64,000 bases of DNA from Bacillus sp. Marseille-Q1617 (GTDB taxonomy: Bacteria > Bacillota > Bacilli > Bacillales > Bacillaceae_B), in contig NZ_CAHJXM010000003.1 of assembly GCF_903645295.1 (NCBI RefSeq), forward strand, positions 806,001-870,000, given 5' to 3'. Positions 25,823-34,022 of the stretch are shown here, piece after piece. The translations under genes and the position numbers were made by a program. The notes beneath the pieces were generated by a model. The model was not told where the DNA came from. It searched no databases and was given only the letters and a program-made list of their open reading frames with translations. Numbering within the stretch: position 1 is the first letter of the stretch; each line of letters starts with the position of its first letter.

Positions 25823-26197
25823 TCACCAGTGCACTTGAAGTTTATTCCCATTTGGATCGTAAAAGTGAAAATAGGCATGTCCATTATCTTCTTGTATATC
25901 CTCAACCCTGACGCCATGATCTGCTAGATGTTCATGGAATTTAGATAATTCAGGACTGGTAAAGCCAATGTTAAAGGCTGGCTCATTATTCATTGTAAAA
26001 TGTGCATAGGTTTCATCAGCAGTTGGGACTAAGATAAGTAAAAATGGTCCATCATTTATTTTTATAACCGCATATGGATCCTCTGTAATGGTCAGCAATT
26101 GCAGTCCCAACACGTCCCTATACCACTGTGCAGACTCCTCTAAATCTCGTACAGGGATTCTAATGTAATGGACTTGTTCAATGAACGATTTACTCAT
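25823..26197 (-). CDS. VOC family protein (glyoxalase-like)
   Basis: 124 residues starting FIEQVHYIRIPVRDLEESAQWYRDVLGLQLL, the archetypal VOC opening, and ending FYDPNGNKLQVHW, the second half signature. Possible metal ligands are His10, Glu-equivalents in the central strand and His123. AAAGGAGAG precedes the start. Specific substrate unknown. Confidence 0.88.
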   Translation of the reverse strand: MSKSFIEQVHYIRIPVRDLEESAQWYRDVLGLQLLTITEDPYAVIKINDGPFLLILVPTADETYAHFTMNNEPAFNIGFTSPELSKFHEHLADHGVRVEDIQEDNGHAYFHFYDPNGNKLQVHW

Positions 26198-26486
26198 TGT
26201 TTATCTCTCCTTTATTTAATTGAATATAAGGATTCAAAACCTATCTCCCGCGCTTCTAAAAGGCTCCTGCTTAAAAGTAAGAATCCACTTATATACTAAC
26301 ATAATTTTACATATTATAATCTGTAAATTCTGAATAAAACTAATAGATATAACGGTAAGTGATGGTTAAGACGGTAATAAGGATTGAAGAAAAGCGGATG
26401 AGTGATAATAAGGAATGCATAATTTTGGAACCAACGCCCGTTTCAATCGTAAATAAAGTAAAGACTTTTTAGGGGGAGGCAGAATC

Positions 26487-26987
26487 ATGAGACAGCTATA
26501 TATAAAACAAAAGGTATTCAGTCTCAGCGAGAAATTCACGGTGAAGGATCAGGAGGAGAAGGATCGATATTATGTAGAGGGAAGTTTTATGAAGGTCCCG
26601 AAGACGTTCTCCATTATGAATACAAGCAGGGAAGAAGTGGCACTCATCACGAAAAAGGTGTTCAGCTTTTTACCGAAGTTTTTGGTTGAGGTGAATGGTC
26701 AAGACGTATTGACGATCAAAAAGGAGTTCTCCTTTTTAAAAGCACGTTATACGATTGATGCGGCGGGCATTGAAGTGCAGGGGAATTGGTGGGATATGAA
26801 CTTTCAGGTATTGAAGCATGGCAAGGTCGTAGGCGAAGTGGGCAAGGAGTGGTTCACTTGGGGCGATAGCTACAGGGTGCGAGTAAACGATGAAGAGATG
26901 GAAGCGATTACAATTGCACTGGTTGTTGCGATTGATTGTGTGAAGGCGGATGAGTCTTCGGCTTCATCGGGGGCGTCGTTTAATTAA
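26487..26987 (+). CDS. LURP-one-related/YxjI family protein
   Basis: 166 residues with the tubby-like C-terminal fold pattern: RQLYIKQKVFSLSEKFTVKDQEEKDRYYVEG, ITKKVFSFLPKFLVEVNG, FSFLKARYTIDAAGIEVQGNWWDMNFQVLKHGKVVGEV. Bacillus YxjI is the nearest known name. The C-terminus is Ser/Ala rich (SSASSGASFN). GGGGGAGG precedes the ATG. The family may be a membrane-associated scramblase-like protein, but the role in bacteria is not settled. Confidence 0.88.
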   Translation: MRQLYIKQKVFSLSEKFTVKDQEEKDRYYVEGSFMKVPKTFSIMNTSREEVALITKKVFSFLPKFLVEVNGQDVLTIKKEFSFLKARYTIDAAGIEVQGNWWDMNFQVLKHGKVVGEVGKEWFTWGDSYRVRVNDEEMEAITIALVVAIDCVKADESSASSGASFN

Positions 26988-27039
26988 GGTAGTGTCATTG
27001 ATTAAACGACTTCAAGCGGCAGCTGACATGATGACCACG

Positions 27040-27069
27040 AAAAAAGCTTGGGAACTCCCAAGCTTTTTG
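27040..27069. terminator. Bidirectional terminator
   Basis: AAAAAGCTTGGGA and TCCCAAGCTTTTT form a perfect hairpin with A and T tails, between convergent genes at 26487 and 27091. Confidence 0.92.
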
Positions 27070-27090
27070 TTATGGCTTCGTACCAATATT

Positions 27091-28065
27091 CTACTCCCCG
27101 ACCATCCCGTCTCCATCATTATCCCGCATATGAGGGTATAACCAGTGATCGCTTGTGATTGGCATGCTGAAGCCGGCTGCTTTTGCTTCTTTGATTGTCA
27201 CCAGTCCACTACCGTCGGTATCAATGCTTGAGATATCGCCGTCTGTGTTTGAATTCGTTGAGTTAGAGTTGGTGCTCTCTGAACTGGAAGGCTTACTTTC
27301 TGTCAGACCGAGTGATTCGTTTACTTCATCAGGGTTCACATTGTCGAAATTATCAACGATTATGTTTCCTTTTAAAGTATAGGTATACTGATAACTTGAA
27401 GGAATCTGCGTTTCCGTATTTGGATAGGTGATAATGGCTTCGAAATCAGTGGCTCCACCTGCGTCCCGGATACTTTTTTCCATATACGCTTGATCACCAT
27501 GCCGGTTAAGCGTGCTGTCTTGAGGGGTGATATTATACGCATTCGATACCCCTCCGAGAGAATCAGCAATGATATGTCCTTCATCCAATAAATCACTTTC
27601 GACGCCGGGAACCTTTGCCTCATCAGAGTAGTATCTGCCAGACGATGATACCGGCTCCGTGCTGTCATCCTGTAAAATGATTGCGTCTGCAATGACGCGC
27701 ACCAGTTGTCCGTATTCATTCGTGAATGCCCAATACTCACGGTCCCCAAAACCAATGTCAACGACGACGTTCGGCCCGCGATACCCGGACAAATCACCAC
27801 CATCGACTTCAAGGAGATTGAATCCTGGAAACCCTGCCTCATTTGTTTCGGTTGGGGTTTCTTCTTCGACTGCTTCCTCTGATTCAGGCTCATCCACAGC
27901 CTCCGGAGCAGCTTCTTCCTTTTCACCTTTTATATCAGTAGTCTCCGTGGCTTCTACTTTCGGCTCTGCTTCTTTATCTGGCGGGGCTGCACCTTCTGCG
28001 TTGGCACAACCAACGATAACCATACTCGTTAAAAGCAAAAGTAAGCCGTTTATCTTCTTTTTCAT
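27091..28065 (-). CDS. Secreted lipoprotein DNA/RNA non-specific endonuclease with excalibur-like C-terminus
   Basis: 324 residues. Lipoprotein signal (LLLTSMVIVGCANAEG), a very acidic Glu/Pro/Ala linker (30-80), then a nuclease domain with DEGHIIADSLGGVSNAYNIT, where DEGHIIAD equals the DRGH-type active site of NUC/endA nucleases and N-N follows. A Ser/Asn-rich linker joins the C-terminal excalibur-like calcium-binding domain (ITSDHWLYPHMRDNDGDG). That motif normally ends in Cys-Glu; here it is VGE, with the cysteine lost. AGGAGTG precedes the ATG. Role: extracellular degradation of nucleic acids, possibly for phosphate or nucleotide scavenging. Confidence 0.85.
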   Translation of the reverse strand: MKKKINGLLLLLTSMVIVGCANAEGAAPPDKEAEPKVEATETTDIKGEKEEAAPEAVDEPESEEAVEEETPTETNEAGFPGFNLLEVDGGDLSGYRGPNVVVDIGFGDREYWAFTNEYGQLVRVIADAIILQDDSTEPVSSSGRYYSDEAKVPGVESDLLDEGHIIADSLGGVSNAYNITPQDSTLNRHGDQAYMEKSIRDAGGATDFEAIITYPNTETQIPSSYQYTYTLKGNIIVDNFDNVNPDEVNESLGLTESKPSSSESTNSNSTNSNTDGDISSIDTDGSGLVTIKEAKAAGFSMPITSDHWLYPHMRDNDGDGMVGE

Positions 28066-28419
28066 TTTTTTGACACTCCTAAAATATCTTTCTGAATGAC
28101 CGAAATCATTTTACCGCAAATTCTTATTTTCCATTGAATTTTTACTAATCTGAATAAAATCGCATTTCAAATAAGAAACCCATACCGTGTAAAACGGTAA
28201 GGGTTCATTTGGCAAAAAAAGAACTGACTCCCTTTTCAGGTGCCGGTTCTATAATGCATATGCGAATGTCTTCTCATTTATACGTTGGATATAGCCCGTG
28301 ACGTGATCTGGTATACAAAGTATATATGCGGCTAAGGAATCCACTTGTTCACTATAATCACTTTTAATTACTAAAAACACCGGTCACCATCACGGTCCGG
28401 TAGTGCTGGGAATAAGATC
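28066..28419. other. Intergenic region with two hairpins
   Basis: AACCCATACCG and CGGTAAGGGTT face each other at 28178-28205. At 28215-28256 a minus-strand imperfect hairpin (AGAACC ... CAGTTCT) precedes seven Ts and looks like a terminator without an obvious gene behind it. No credible open frame. Confidence 0.4.
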
Positions 28420-28596
28420 ATGGAAGCATTTTTTGCATTAGAAGAATTAGAGGAAAGTGCGCACATTGCCTGGGAGCTTAGAAAACATAATATTGAGTGA
28501 GTCAAGACAATGCTGCATATTATATTAGCTGTGTTGCACGGGGATGAAGAAGTGATTGATCCATTTAAAATTAAGTGGTTGAAAATGTGGAACTGA
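28420..28596 (+). pseudogene. Remnant ORF interrupted by an in-frame TGA
   Basis: ATG 28420 opens a 26-codon frame (MEAFFALEELEESAHIAWEL...) that hits TGA at 28498-28500 and then continues in the same frame for 31 codons (TMLHIILAVLHGDEEVIDPF...) to TGA 28594. No ribosome-binding site precedes it. The two halves have similar amphipathic character, so they look like one small gene with a nonsense mutation, probably also truncated at the 5' end. Family not recognised. Confidence 0.35.
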
Positions 28597-28630
28597 AAAA
28601 GTCACTTCCTGAAAAAGGAAGTGACTTATT
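28597..28630 (-). terminator. Rho-independent terminator of the MTA/SAH nucleosidase gene
   Basis: AAGTCACTTCC pairs with GGAAGTGACTT; on the minus strand it is followed by a T-run, immediately after the stop of the gene at 28635. Confidence 0.85.
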
Positions 28631-28634
28631 ATGA

Positions 28635-29456
28635 TTACTTCATATTTGCAAGCATATTTTCAATGATTGAAGAGGAGTTGTTTACTGCCATTTGTTTGAA
28701 GTCTTCCCATTTCATCACAGCTTCTTCACCAGCGTCATCAGAAGCTGAGCGGATGACAAGATAAGGAACGTTATTTAAGCGAGCAACCTGGCCCACTGCT
28801 GCCCCTTCCATTTCACAAACATAGGCATTAAATGTTTCATAGATCCATTTTTTCTTCTCAGCATTCGCGATAAATTGATCACCAGTTGCAATTCGTCCTT
28901 TAAATATTTTTGTTTCTTCAGGCAGGTTTTTAGCGGCTTCCTCCGCAAGGGAAATAAGTTCTTCATCCGCTTTAAAATAGCCAATGTCCATTCGAGGAAT
29001 AATACCAGGCTTGTACCCTTTTGCTGTTTCATCCATGTCATGCTGAACAGTATCCGTAGAAATGACGATATCTCCAAGGCTAACATCCGGGTGGATCGCA
29101 CCAGAAATTCCAGAGTTAATTAGTTTATCTACATTAAACTGACTTACTAAAAGCTGCGCAGCCATTGCAGCATTTACTTTTCCGATTCCTGACTGAACCA
29201 GAACAATATTTTGACCTTTTAATGTTCCTTCGTAAAACGTCATCCCGGCAACTTCTTCAGTATTTTCCACTTCCATATGAGAATGTAATATTTCAATTTC
29301 TTCTGCCATTGGACCAATAATCCCAACGATATTTTCATTCTTCATTTCCTCTGCTTCTGCTTCCTTATGTACTTCTTGTTGTTGTGAGCATCCAACTAGT
29401 AAAATACCTATTGCTACAAGCAATAGTAAAGATTTCGCGCTTTTAAGAATGTTCAT
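28635..29456 (-). CDS. Lipoprotein 5'-methylthioadenosine/S-adenosylhomocysteine nucleosidase
   Basis: 273 residues. The C-terminal 230 are a full MTA/SAH nucleosidase: IVGIIGPMAEEIEIL (catalytic Glu), QSGIGKVNAAMAAQLL, INSGISGAI, GRIATGDQFI, VCEMEGAAVGQVA (ribose-binding ME-x), and the catalytic Asp in IRSASDDAGEEA. Such enzymes cut adenine from MTA and SAH and are normally cytoplasmic. Here a lipoprotein signal precedes it: a basic start, LLLLVAIGILLVGCSQQQ with lipobox LVGC, then a charged linker (EVHKEAEAEEMKNE). It should be anchored outside the membrane. No other methionine-salvage gene is nearby. AGGAGG supports the start. Confidence 0.9.
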   Translation of the reverse strand: MNILKSAKSLLLLVAIGILLVGCSQQQEVHKEAEAEEMKNENIVGIIGPMAEEIEILHSHMEVENTEEVAGMTFYEGTLKGQNIVLVQSGIGKVNAAMAAQLLVSQFNVDKLINSGISGAIHPDVSLGDIVISTDTVQHDMDETAKGYKPGIIPRMDIGYFKADEELISLAEEAAKNLPEETKIFKGRIATGDQFIANAEKKKWIYETFNAYVCEMEGAAVGQVARLNNVPYLVIRSASDDAGEEAVMKWEDFKQMAVNNSSSIIENMLANMK

Positions 29457-29883
29457 TTTTAATTGTCCTCCTTAGATGTTTAATTCCTTTTGTGTCATCT
29501 TCTTGATTAAACACGAACATTCACGAAATGCCAATATAAAATGTTCGTTTTTGATTTTACTTATAAAGAAAGAGAAATTCAAGGGTAATTTGCCGATTTA
29601 ATGAAAAAATTTCATTTTAAGGGTAGAATACACGAAAGATATATATAATTATTTTTATAATGTACGTATTTTTATTTTTGATTTTGTTATTCACAAAGTG
29701 TCGATTTTAATATTTATCACTCGTATAATTTTCGGGGTATGATCCCTGGTCAACTAAAGTATTAGCGTGTTGAGGGACAGGCCCTCTTTTTTAAAGCTTC
29801 CTTATTGAATACCCATGCTGGGCCGGCAGGAACAACTGTCATTGAGTAGAACCCCATATCCCAGGGCTTGGCTATATGATTTC
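29457..29883. other. AT-rich intergenic region
   Basis: No gene seen. It should hold the promoter of the nucleosidase gene. GAGGGACAGGCCCTC followed by TTTTTT (29773-29793) is a small hairpin of the REP-like or terminator type. Confidence 0.5.
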
Positions 29884-29936
29884 GTTCTATTAAACTGTAA
29901 ATAAACCACCCTATTGTTATTTATTTACAATAGAAC
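29884..29936. repeat. Interrupted inverted repeat upstream of the 30015 gene
   Basis: GTTCTATT-AAACT-GTAAATAAA on the left and TTTATTTACAATAGAAC on the right are inverted copies except for a 5-nt insertion in the left arm, around a 14-nt centre. It lies about 80 nt before the next gene, so it could be an operator or a hairpin in the leader. Confidence 0.55.
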
Positions 29937-30014
29937 AGATAAAGTCTCAGTACTTAATGAAAAACATGAGCGTAATATAATCAGCAAAAATGATGATTGA
30001 AAGGAGACGGGTCT

Positions 30015-30416
30015 ATGGCATTTTTCAGCAAGTTATTCGGAAAAAGCAGCAGCCCTAAACAACCCAAAGGGAAAGATCCCAGCTACTATTCCAGTCTTGA
30101 ACTTTTCATTATTTATGAAGGGGATGCTGATAGTGACAGTCATGAGGACGATCTATATACAGAATTAGAAGATGAGTTTTGGGTGTATCGTTCCCTAGGC
30201 GAATCGGGTGTGATGTCATCCTATTGGGCCAAAGATTACGGTACTCCTTTACCAGCTTTTCCTGAATACCCGCTTATAGGGGTCTTTAAGCTTACCGCAT
30301 ATAAGGGTTTCAAAGAAGGGTATAAACATCCTCTTTTTATTTCATCTAATAAAGAAGAGGTAAAGAAATTTTTTGAAGAATACGAGAAAGAGATGGAACA
30401 AAAGAACCGGGGTTAA
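30015..30416 (+). CDS. Soluble acidic protein, unknown
   Basis: 133 residues from ATG 30015; AAAGGAGA is 7 nt upstream, so ATG 29997 is not needed. After a basic start (MAFFSKLFGKSSSPKQPKG) the chain is acidic and aromatic (YYSSLELFIIYEGDADSDSHEDDLY ... FWVYRSLGESGVMSSYWAKDYG). No membrane helix, no recognised family. Stand-alone gene. Confidence 0.65.
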   Translation: MAFFSKLFGKSSSPKQPKGKDPSYYSSLELFIIYEGDADSDSHEDDLYTELEDEFWVYRSLGESGVMSSYWAKDYGTPLPAFPEYPLIGVFKLTAYKGFKEGYKHPLFISSNKEEVKKFFEEYEKEMEQKNRG

Positions 30417-30509
30417 ATTCAATTTAAGAAAATTGTAGCCTGGACCCCAGTCCGATTACGAATTAACTCGGAGGGGCAGGCCCCTGAACTTCTGTAAACG
30501 ATTTTAAAA

Positions 30510-30580
30510 GGGAAGCGAGGGGGAAGCGAGGGGACGGTTCTCTTGCTTCGGAAGCAGTAGAACCGTCCCCTCGCTTCCCT
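30510..30580. repeat. REP-like palindrome, 21-bp perfect arms
   Basis: The left arm 30521-30541 (GGGAAGCGAGGGGACGGTTC plus T) is the exact reverse complement of 30559-30579. The 17-nt centre contains GCTTCGGAAGC, a nested hairpin. GGGAAGCGAGG is also directly duplicated just before (30510-30520). GGGACGGTTCT palindromes are a familiar REP-type repeat in bacilli associated with Y1 REP-transposases. No transposase is in the window. Confidence 0.85.
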
Positions 30581-30892
30581 TGTCATTATTCGCTGTTTCA
30601 GTACCAGAAGGTTAGAAGGTTTGGGGCCTGGAACCCGGCACTAACGCTTTAGATTTACGGGGACAGGCCCTACTTGCAATTCAACAAGGTTTTTATTTTC
30701 CGTTTTATATGAACTTAACCAAAACCTGACGTTCATTCTTAAAATATATTCTTCTATTTCTCATTCACCTAATCAAATTTTTAAAAGGGCCTTGTTGTAT
30801 CCTGAATATGTAAATAACTAATTCGATTGTAGTGGGACAGAAGTTCTTGCTGGAGTGGATGTCTAAATGAATGAGAAGAGGAGAGGGTTTTT
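30581..30892. other. Intergenic region with REP-like fragments
   Basis: Contains GGGGCCTGGAACCC (30621) and ACGGGGACAGGCCCT (30657-30671), fragments of the same GC-rich repeat type. No gene seen before the start at 30893. Confidence 0.5.
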
Positions 30893-31984
30893 ATGTTTGA
30901 TACATTGGCTGGAATTGGGATCTTGGGGTTCCTGATTTTTATCGTGTTAGGTTTGGTGGCTTTGGTCAAGAAGTCCGGAAAGGCGAAGAAACGATTTGGG
31001 ATTGCTGCAGGGCTTTTTGTTTTGTTTATGGTTGGGGTGTTGAACAGTCCGACAAGCGAAACAGCCACTACTGATGTGAAATCGGATGAAGGGGAAGTGA
31101 AGGCGGCAAAGGAAGAGGATGCCGATCAGAAAGAAGAGAAGCAGCCTGAAAAAGAGCCGGCCACCCTTGAAGAAGTCAAGGCCGCTGTTACAGCCGGGAT
31201 GAGTGATAAGGACTTTAAGAAAGCGAAAAAAGAGTTGAACGTCGAACAAACGAAAAGTATTTCGATCGGGAATGGGAATGTTGGATATGTCCTCCAAGCC
31301 ACTGACGGAATTCTTGTGGCGACAACAGACGGTGAATCCATCATGGAGGTGCTGCCGTTTGCTTCGATGGATGAAGTGGATAAGTATGAGTCGGAAATGG
31401 TGGCAAAAGCAGAGGCTGAAGCGAAAGAGAAAGCCAAAAAGGATTTCGAGGAATCGAAGATCAAAGTGAGCGGGAATGGAGATACAGCGTCTGACGGGAT
31501 CGAATTAAAGTCCGGTTGGGCAATCTTCGATGGGAGTCATACCGGCGGTTCGAACTTTATCGTTCAGCTGCAGGATGAAAACGGGAATGACCTGGAACTC
31601 CTTGTCAATGAAATCGGCAGCTATAAGGGGAAGACTTTTGCACAGATCCCTGTGGACGGAACATATTATTTAAACATTAAAGCAGGAGGCCCGTGGGAAT
31701 ATACGGTCTATCAATCACCTCCAGTAAAAATAGCCGATGCCCCGACCACGTTGGAAGGCACTGGTGATGACGTCGTATTCTTCAATATCAAGAGCGGCCA
31801 CTACAAATTCAATTTCTCACACAGTGGTTCTTCTAACTTCATCGTCATGCTCAATGGCCAAGGACTGATGGTGAATGAGATCGGGGCGTATGAAGGTTCT
31901 ACCCGCCAGCAACTGAAGACGGATGGGTATTATGCGTTGGTGATTAAGGCGGATGGTGGTTGGTCCGTTGGGATAGAGGAATAG
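30893..31984 (+). CDS. Membrane-anchored protein with two repeated beta-domains, unknown
   Basis: 363 residues: two membrane helices (about 5-26 and 36-52), an acidic/basic linker (60-95), a helical domain (95-185) and two C-terminal repeats of about 75 residues (about 195-283 and 284-363). The repeats share SNFIV(Q/M)L, LVNEIGSYKG/MVNEIGAYEG and the ending YY(L/A)(N/V)IKA(G/D)G. This indicates a duplicated beta-sandwich, likely outside the cell if the second helix exports it. The ORF starts after GAGGAGAGGG. No function recognised; a carbohydrate- or lipid-binding role would be a guess. Confidence 0.75.
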   Translation: MFDTLAGIGILGFLIFIVLGLVALVKKSGKAKKRFGIAAGLFVLFMVGVLNSPTSETATTDVKSDEGEVKAAKEEDADQKEEKQPEKEPATLEEVKAAVTAGMSDKDFKKAKKELNVEQTKSISIGNGNVGYVLQATDGILVATTDGESIMEVLPFASMDEVDKYESEMVAKAEAEAKEKAKKDFEESKIKVSGNGDTASDGIELKSGWAIFDGSHTGGSNFIVQLQDENGNDLELLVNEIGSYKGKTFAQIPVDGTYYLNIKAGGPWEYTVYQSPPVKIADAPTTLEGTGDDVVFFNIKSGHYKFNFSHSGSSNFIVMLNGQGLMVNEIGAYEGSTRQQLKTDGYYALVIKADGGWSVGIEE

Positions 31985-32045
31985 GTTTTATTTAAACACT
32001 AATACATGGTTAAGAGGTAAAAATAGTAACATATGATAAAGATTT

Positions 32046-32091
32046 CAGGAAGCACCCTAAAGAATTTTTTAATGGGGGCTTCCTGTTTTTA
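32046..32091 (+). terminator. Rho-independent terminator
   Basis: CAGGAAGC-A-CCC and GGGGGCTTCCTG pair around a loop and are followed by five Ts; it ends the gene at 30893. Confidence 0.8.
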
Positions 32092-32266
32092 CTCACCTGA
32101 ATTTCCATTTATAACCTTATATGTAGTAATATAGATCTGGGAATGTAATGGTGAAAATTATTGGATTATTGTTGTGTTCTTTATAAGAAACTTAAACTGA
32201 CATTCTTAATTGTAATATTGAATAGTTATAAAAGGGGTATGAACCACAAATCAAGGAGGGGTAATA

Positions 32267-33949
32267 ATGGCAGCTAAGTACATGTATCAAAGTGAAGTTA
32301 GACATAAGGGACTTAACAAATATAGAGTCATTAAGGGCGACAGTTATTATGTAGTTGAACAAAAGGCAAAAGCTCAGTTGAATCAGTGGGATGAAATGTG
32401 GAAAAAGAAAAAAGAAGCTGAGAAGAAAAAGGCTGAAAGAGATAACATCATAAGAGAGAAAGAGGCTAAAAAGGAACTTGCTATTGAGTTTACGAGAGAA
32501 GCTGAAGAAAAGATTAAAGAAATTGAAAATATACTCCTTTTTACTTTAGAGGTAGATGATCGAATTGATTGGGATCAGTTAAAGGATAAAACAAAATTCA
32601 GTAAAACAAAACCTAAAGAGCCAAAAGCACTTGATGCTCCAGAAGAGCCTCAAAAAAATATGGAAAGATTTCAGCCTAAGTTGAATATTCTTGATAAGAT
32701 ATTTCCCTCAATGAAATCAAAAAAGGTGAATTTATCAGAAGAATTGTTTAAGGAGACTTACGAGGGCTGGGAACTAGAAAAAGAAAGAATCCATAAAGAG
32801 AATGAGGAAAGATTAGTTAAATATGAAAAAGCCCTTCTTCAATGGGAAGAAGAAAAAGCAAAGTTTCAATTAGAACAAGATGAGAAAAATAATGCTGTTG
32901 AAGCACAGAAAGAAAATTATTTCAATTCCTGTCCAACCGCAATAGTTGATTATGGTGATATGGTCCTTGCAAATTCTTCATACCCAGATGAGTTTCCGCA
33001 AGAATATGATATTGATTATAACCATGTAAATAAAATAATGGTTGTTGATTATTCACTTCCAACCCCAGAGGATATCCCTACTCTAAAGGAAGTGAAGTAT
33101 ATTCAATCAAGAGATGAGTATAAGGAAGTTCGATTGTCAGCGGCAACTGAAAAGAAGCTATACGATGATTTACTATACCAGATTACATTAAGGTCACTAC
33201 ACGAGTTGTTTGAAGCCGATACCATCAGTGCACTGGACTCAATCGTTTTTAATGGATGGGTCAAATCAATTGATAAGTCGACAGGTAAAGAGGTAAATGC
33301 TTGTATTCTTTCGGTTCAAGCCACAAAGAAAGAATTCATGGAAATTAATCTTTCACTTGTTGACCCTAAATCGTGTTTTAAGAACTTAAAGGGTATTGGA
33401 AGCAGTAAGTTACACAGCCTTTCTCCAGTGGCACCTATCATAAAGATAGATCGTGATGACCCTAGATTTGTTTCTTCATATGACGTAATTGATGCGATAG
33501 ATGATAGTGAAAATTTGGCGGCAATGGACTGGCAAGATTTTGAGCATTTAATTAGAGAGTTATTTGAAAAGGAGTTTAATCATTCTGGTGGGGAGGTTAA
33601 AATAACACAAGCCAGTAAAGATGGGGGAGTTGATGCAGTAGCATTCGATCCCGACCCGATTCGTGGTGGAAAGGTAGTCATTCAAGCAAAAAGATACACA
33701 AACGCTGTAGGTGTGTCTGCAGTCCGTGATTTGTACGGAACCTTAATGAACGAAGGAGCTAACAAAGGTATTTTGGTTTCCACTGCTGATTATGGACCTG
33801 ACGCGTATGATTTTGCTAAAGGAAAGCCCATTACACTCTTAAACGGAGGAAACCTTCTCCATTTATTACAAAAGCATGGACAAAAAGCAAGAATAGATTT
33901 AAAAGAGGCGAAAAAACAGTTGTTGGAAAAGGACTCGAAGTCAGGTTAA
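32267..33949 (+). CDS. Mrr-type restriction endonuclease with long coiled-coil N-terminus
   Basis: 560 residues. Residues 1-230 are lysine- and glutamate-rich with extended coiled coil. The middle (230-410) is unassigned. The C-terminus (about 417-545) is an Mrr-like nuclease: MDWQDFEHLIRELFEKEF, DGGVDAVAFDPDP (Asp452, Asp456), VVIQAKRYTNAVGV (Gln473-Ala-Lys475), then VRDLYGTLMNEGANKGILVSTADYGPDA. These make up the PD-(D/E)xK core with the QxK variant. Such enzymes cut modified or foreign DNA. GGAGGGG precedes the ATG. It is followed at 73 nt by a membrane protein, a pairing seen for defence genes. Confidence 0.85.
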   Translation: MAAKYMYQSEVRHKGLNKYRVIKGDSYYVVEQKAKAQLNQWDEMWKKKKEAEKKKAERDNIIREKEAKKELAIEFTREAEEKIKEIENILLFTLEVDDRIDWDQLKDKTKFSKTKPKEPKALDAPEEPQKNMERFQPKLNILDKIFPSMKSKKVNLSEELFKETYEGWELEKERIHKENEERLVKYEKALLQWEEEKAKFQLEQDEKNNAVEAQKENYFNSCPTAIVDYGDMVLANSSYPDEFPQEYDIDYNHVNKIMVVDYSLPTPEDIPTLKEVKYIQSRDEYKEVRLSAATEKKLYDDLLYQITLRSLHELFEADTISALDSIVFNGWVKSIDKSTGKEVNACILSVQATKKEFMEINLSLVDPKSCFKNLKGIGSSKLHSLSPVAPIIKIDRDDPRFVSSYDVIDAIDDSENLAAMDWQDFEHLIRELFEKEFNHSGGEVKITQASKDGGVDAVAFDPDPIRGGKVVIQAKRYTNAVGVSAVRDLYGTLMNEGANKGILVSTADYGPDAYDFAKGKPITLLNGGNLLHLLQKHGQKARIDLKEAKKQLLEKDSKSG

Positions 33950-34022
33950 TGTCTAATTGCTTTTATACTGGTATAACTGCATAGTGGTAAAGATACACTT
34001 AGTTAAAAGGGAGAAGAGAAAT

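Noticed and set aside
28420..28596. In-frame TGA as selenocysteine codon
   Set aside because: No SECIS-like hairpin was evident right after the TGA and nothing suggests a selenoprotein; a decayed gene is simpler.
30417..30892. GC-rich repeats as an insertion sequence
   Set aside because: Only palindromes without a transposase frame or target-site duplication.
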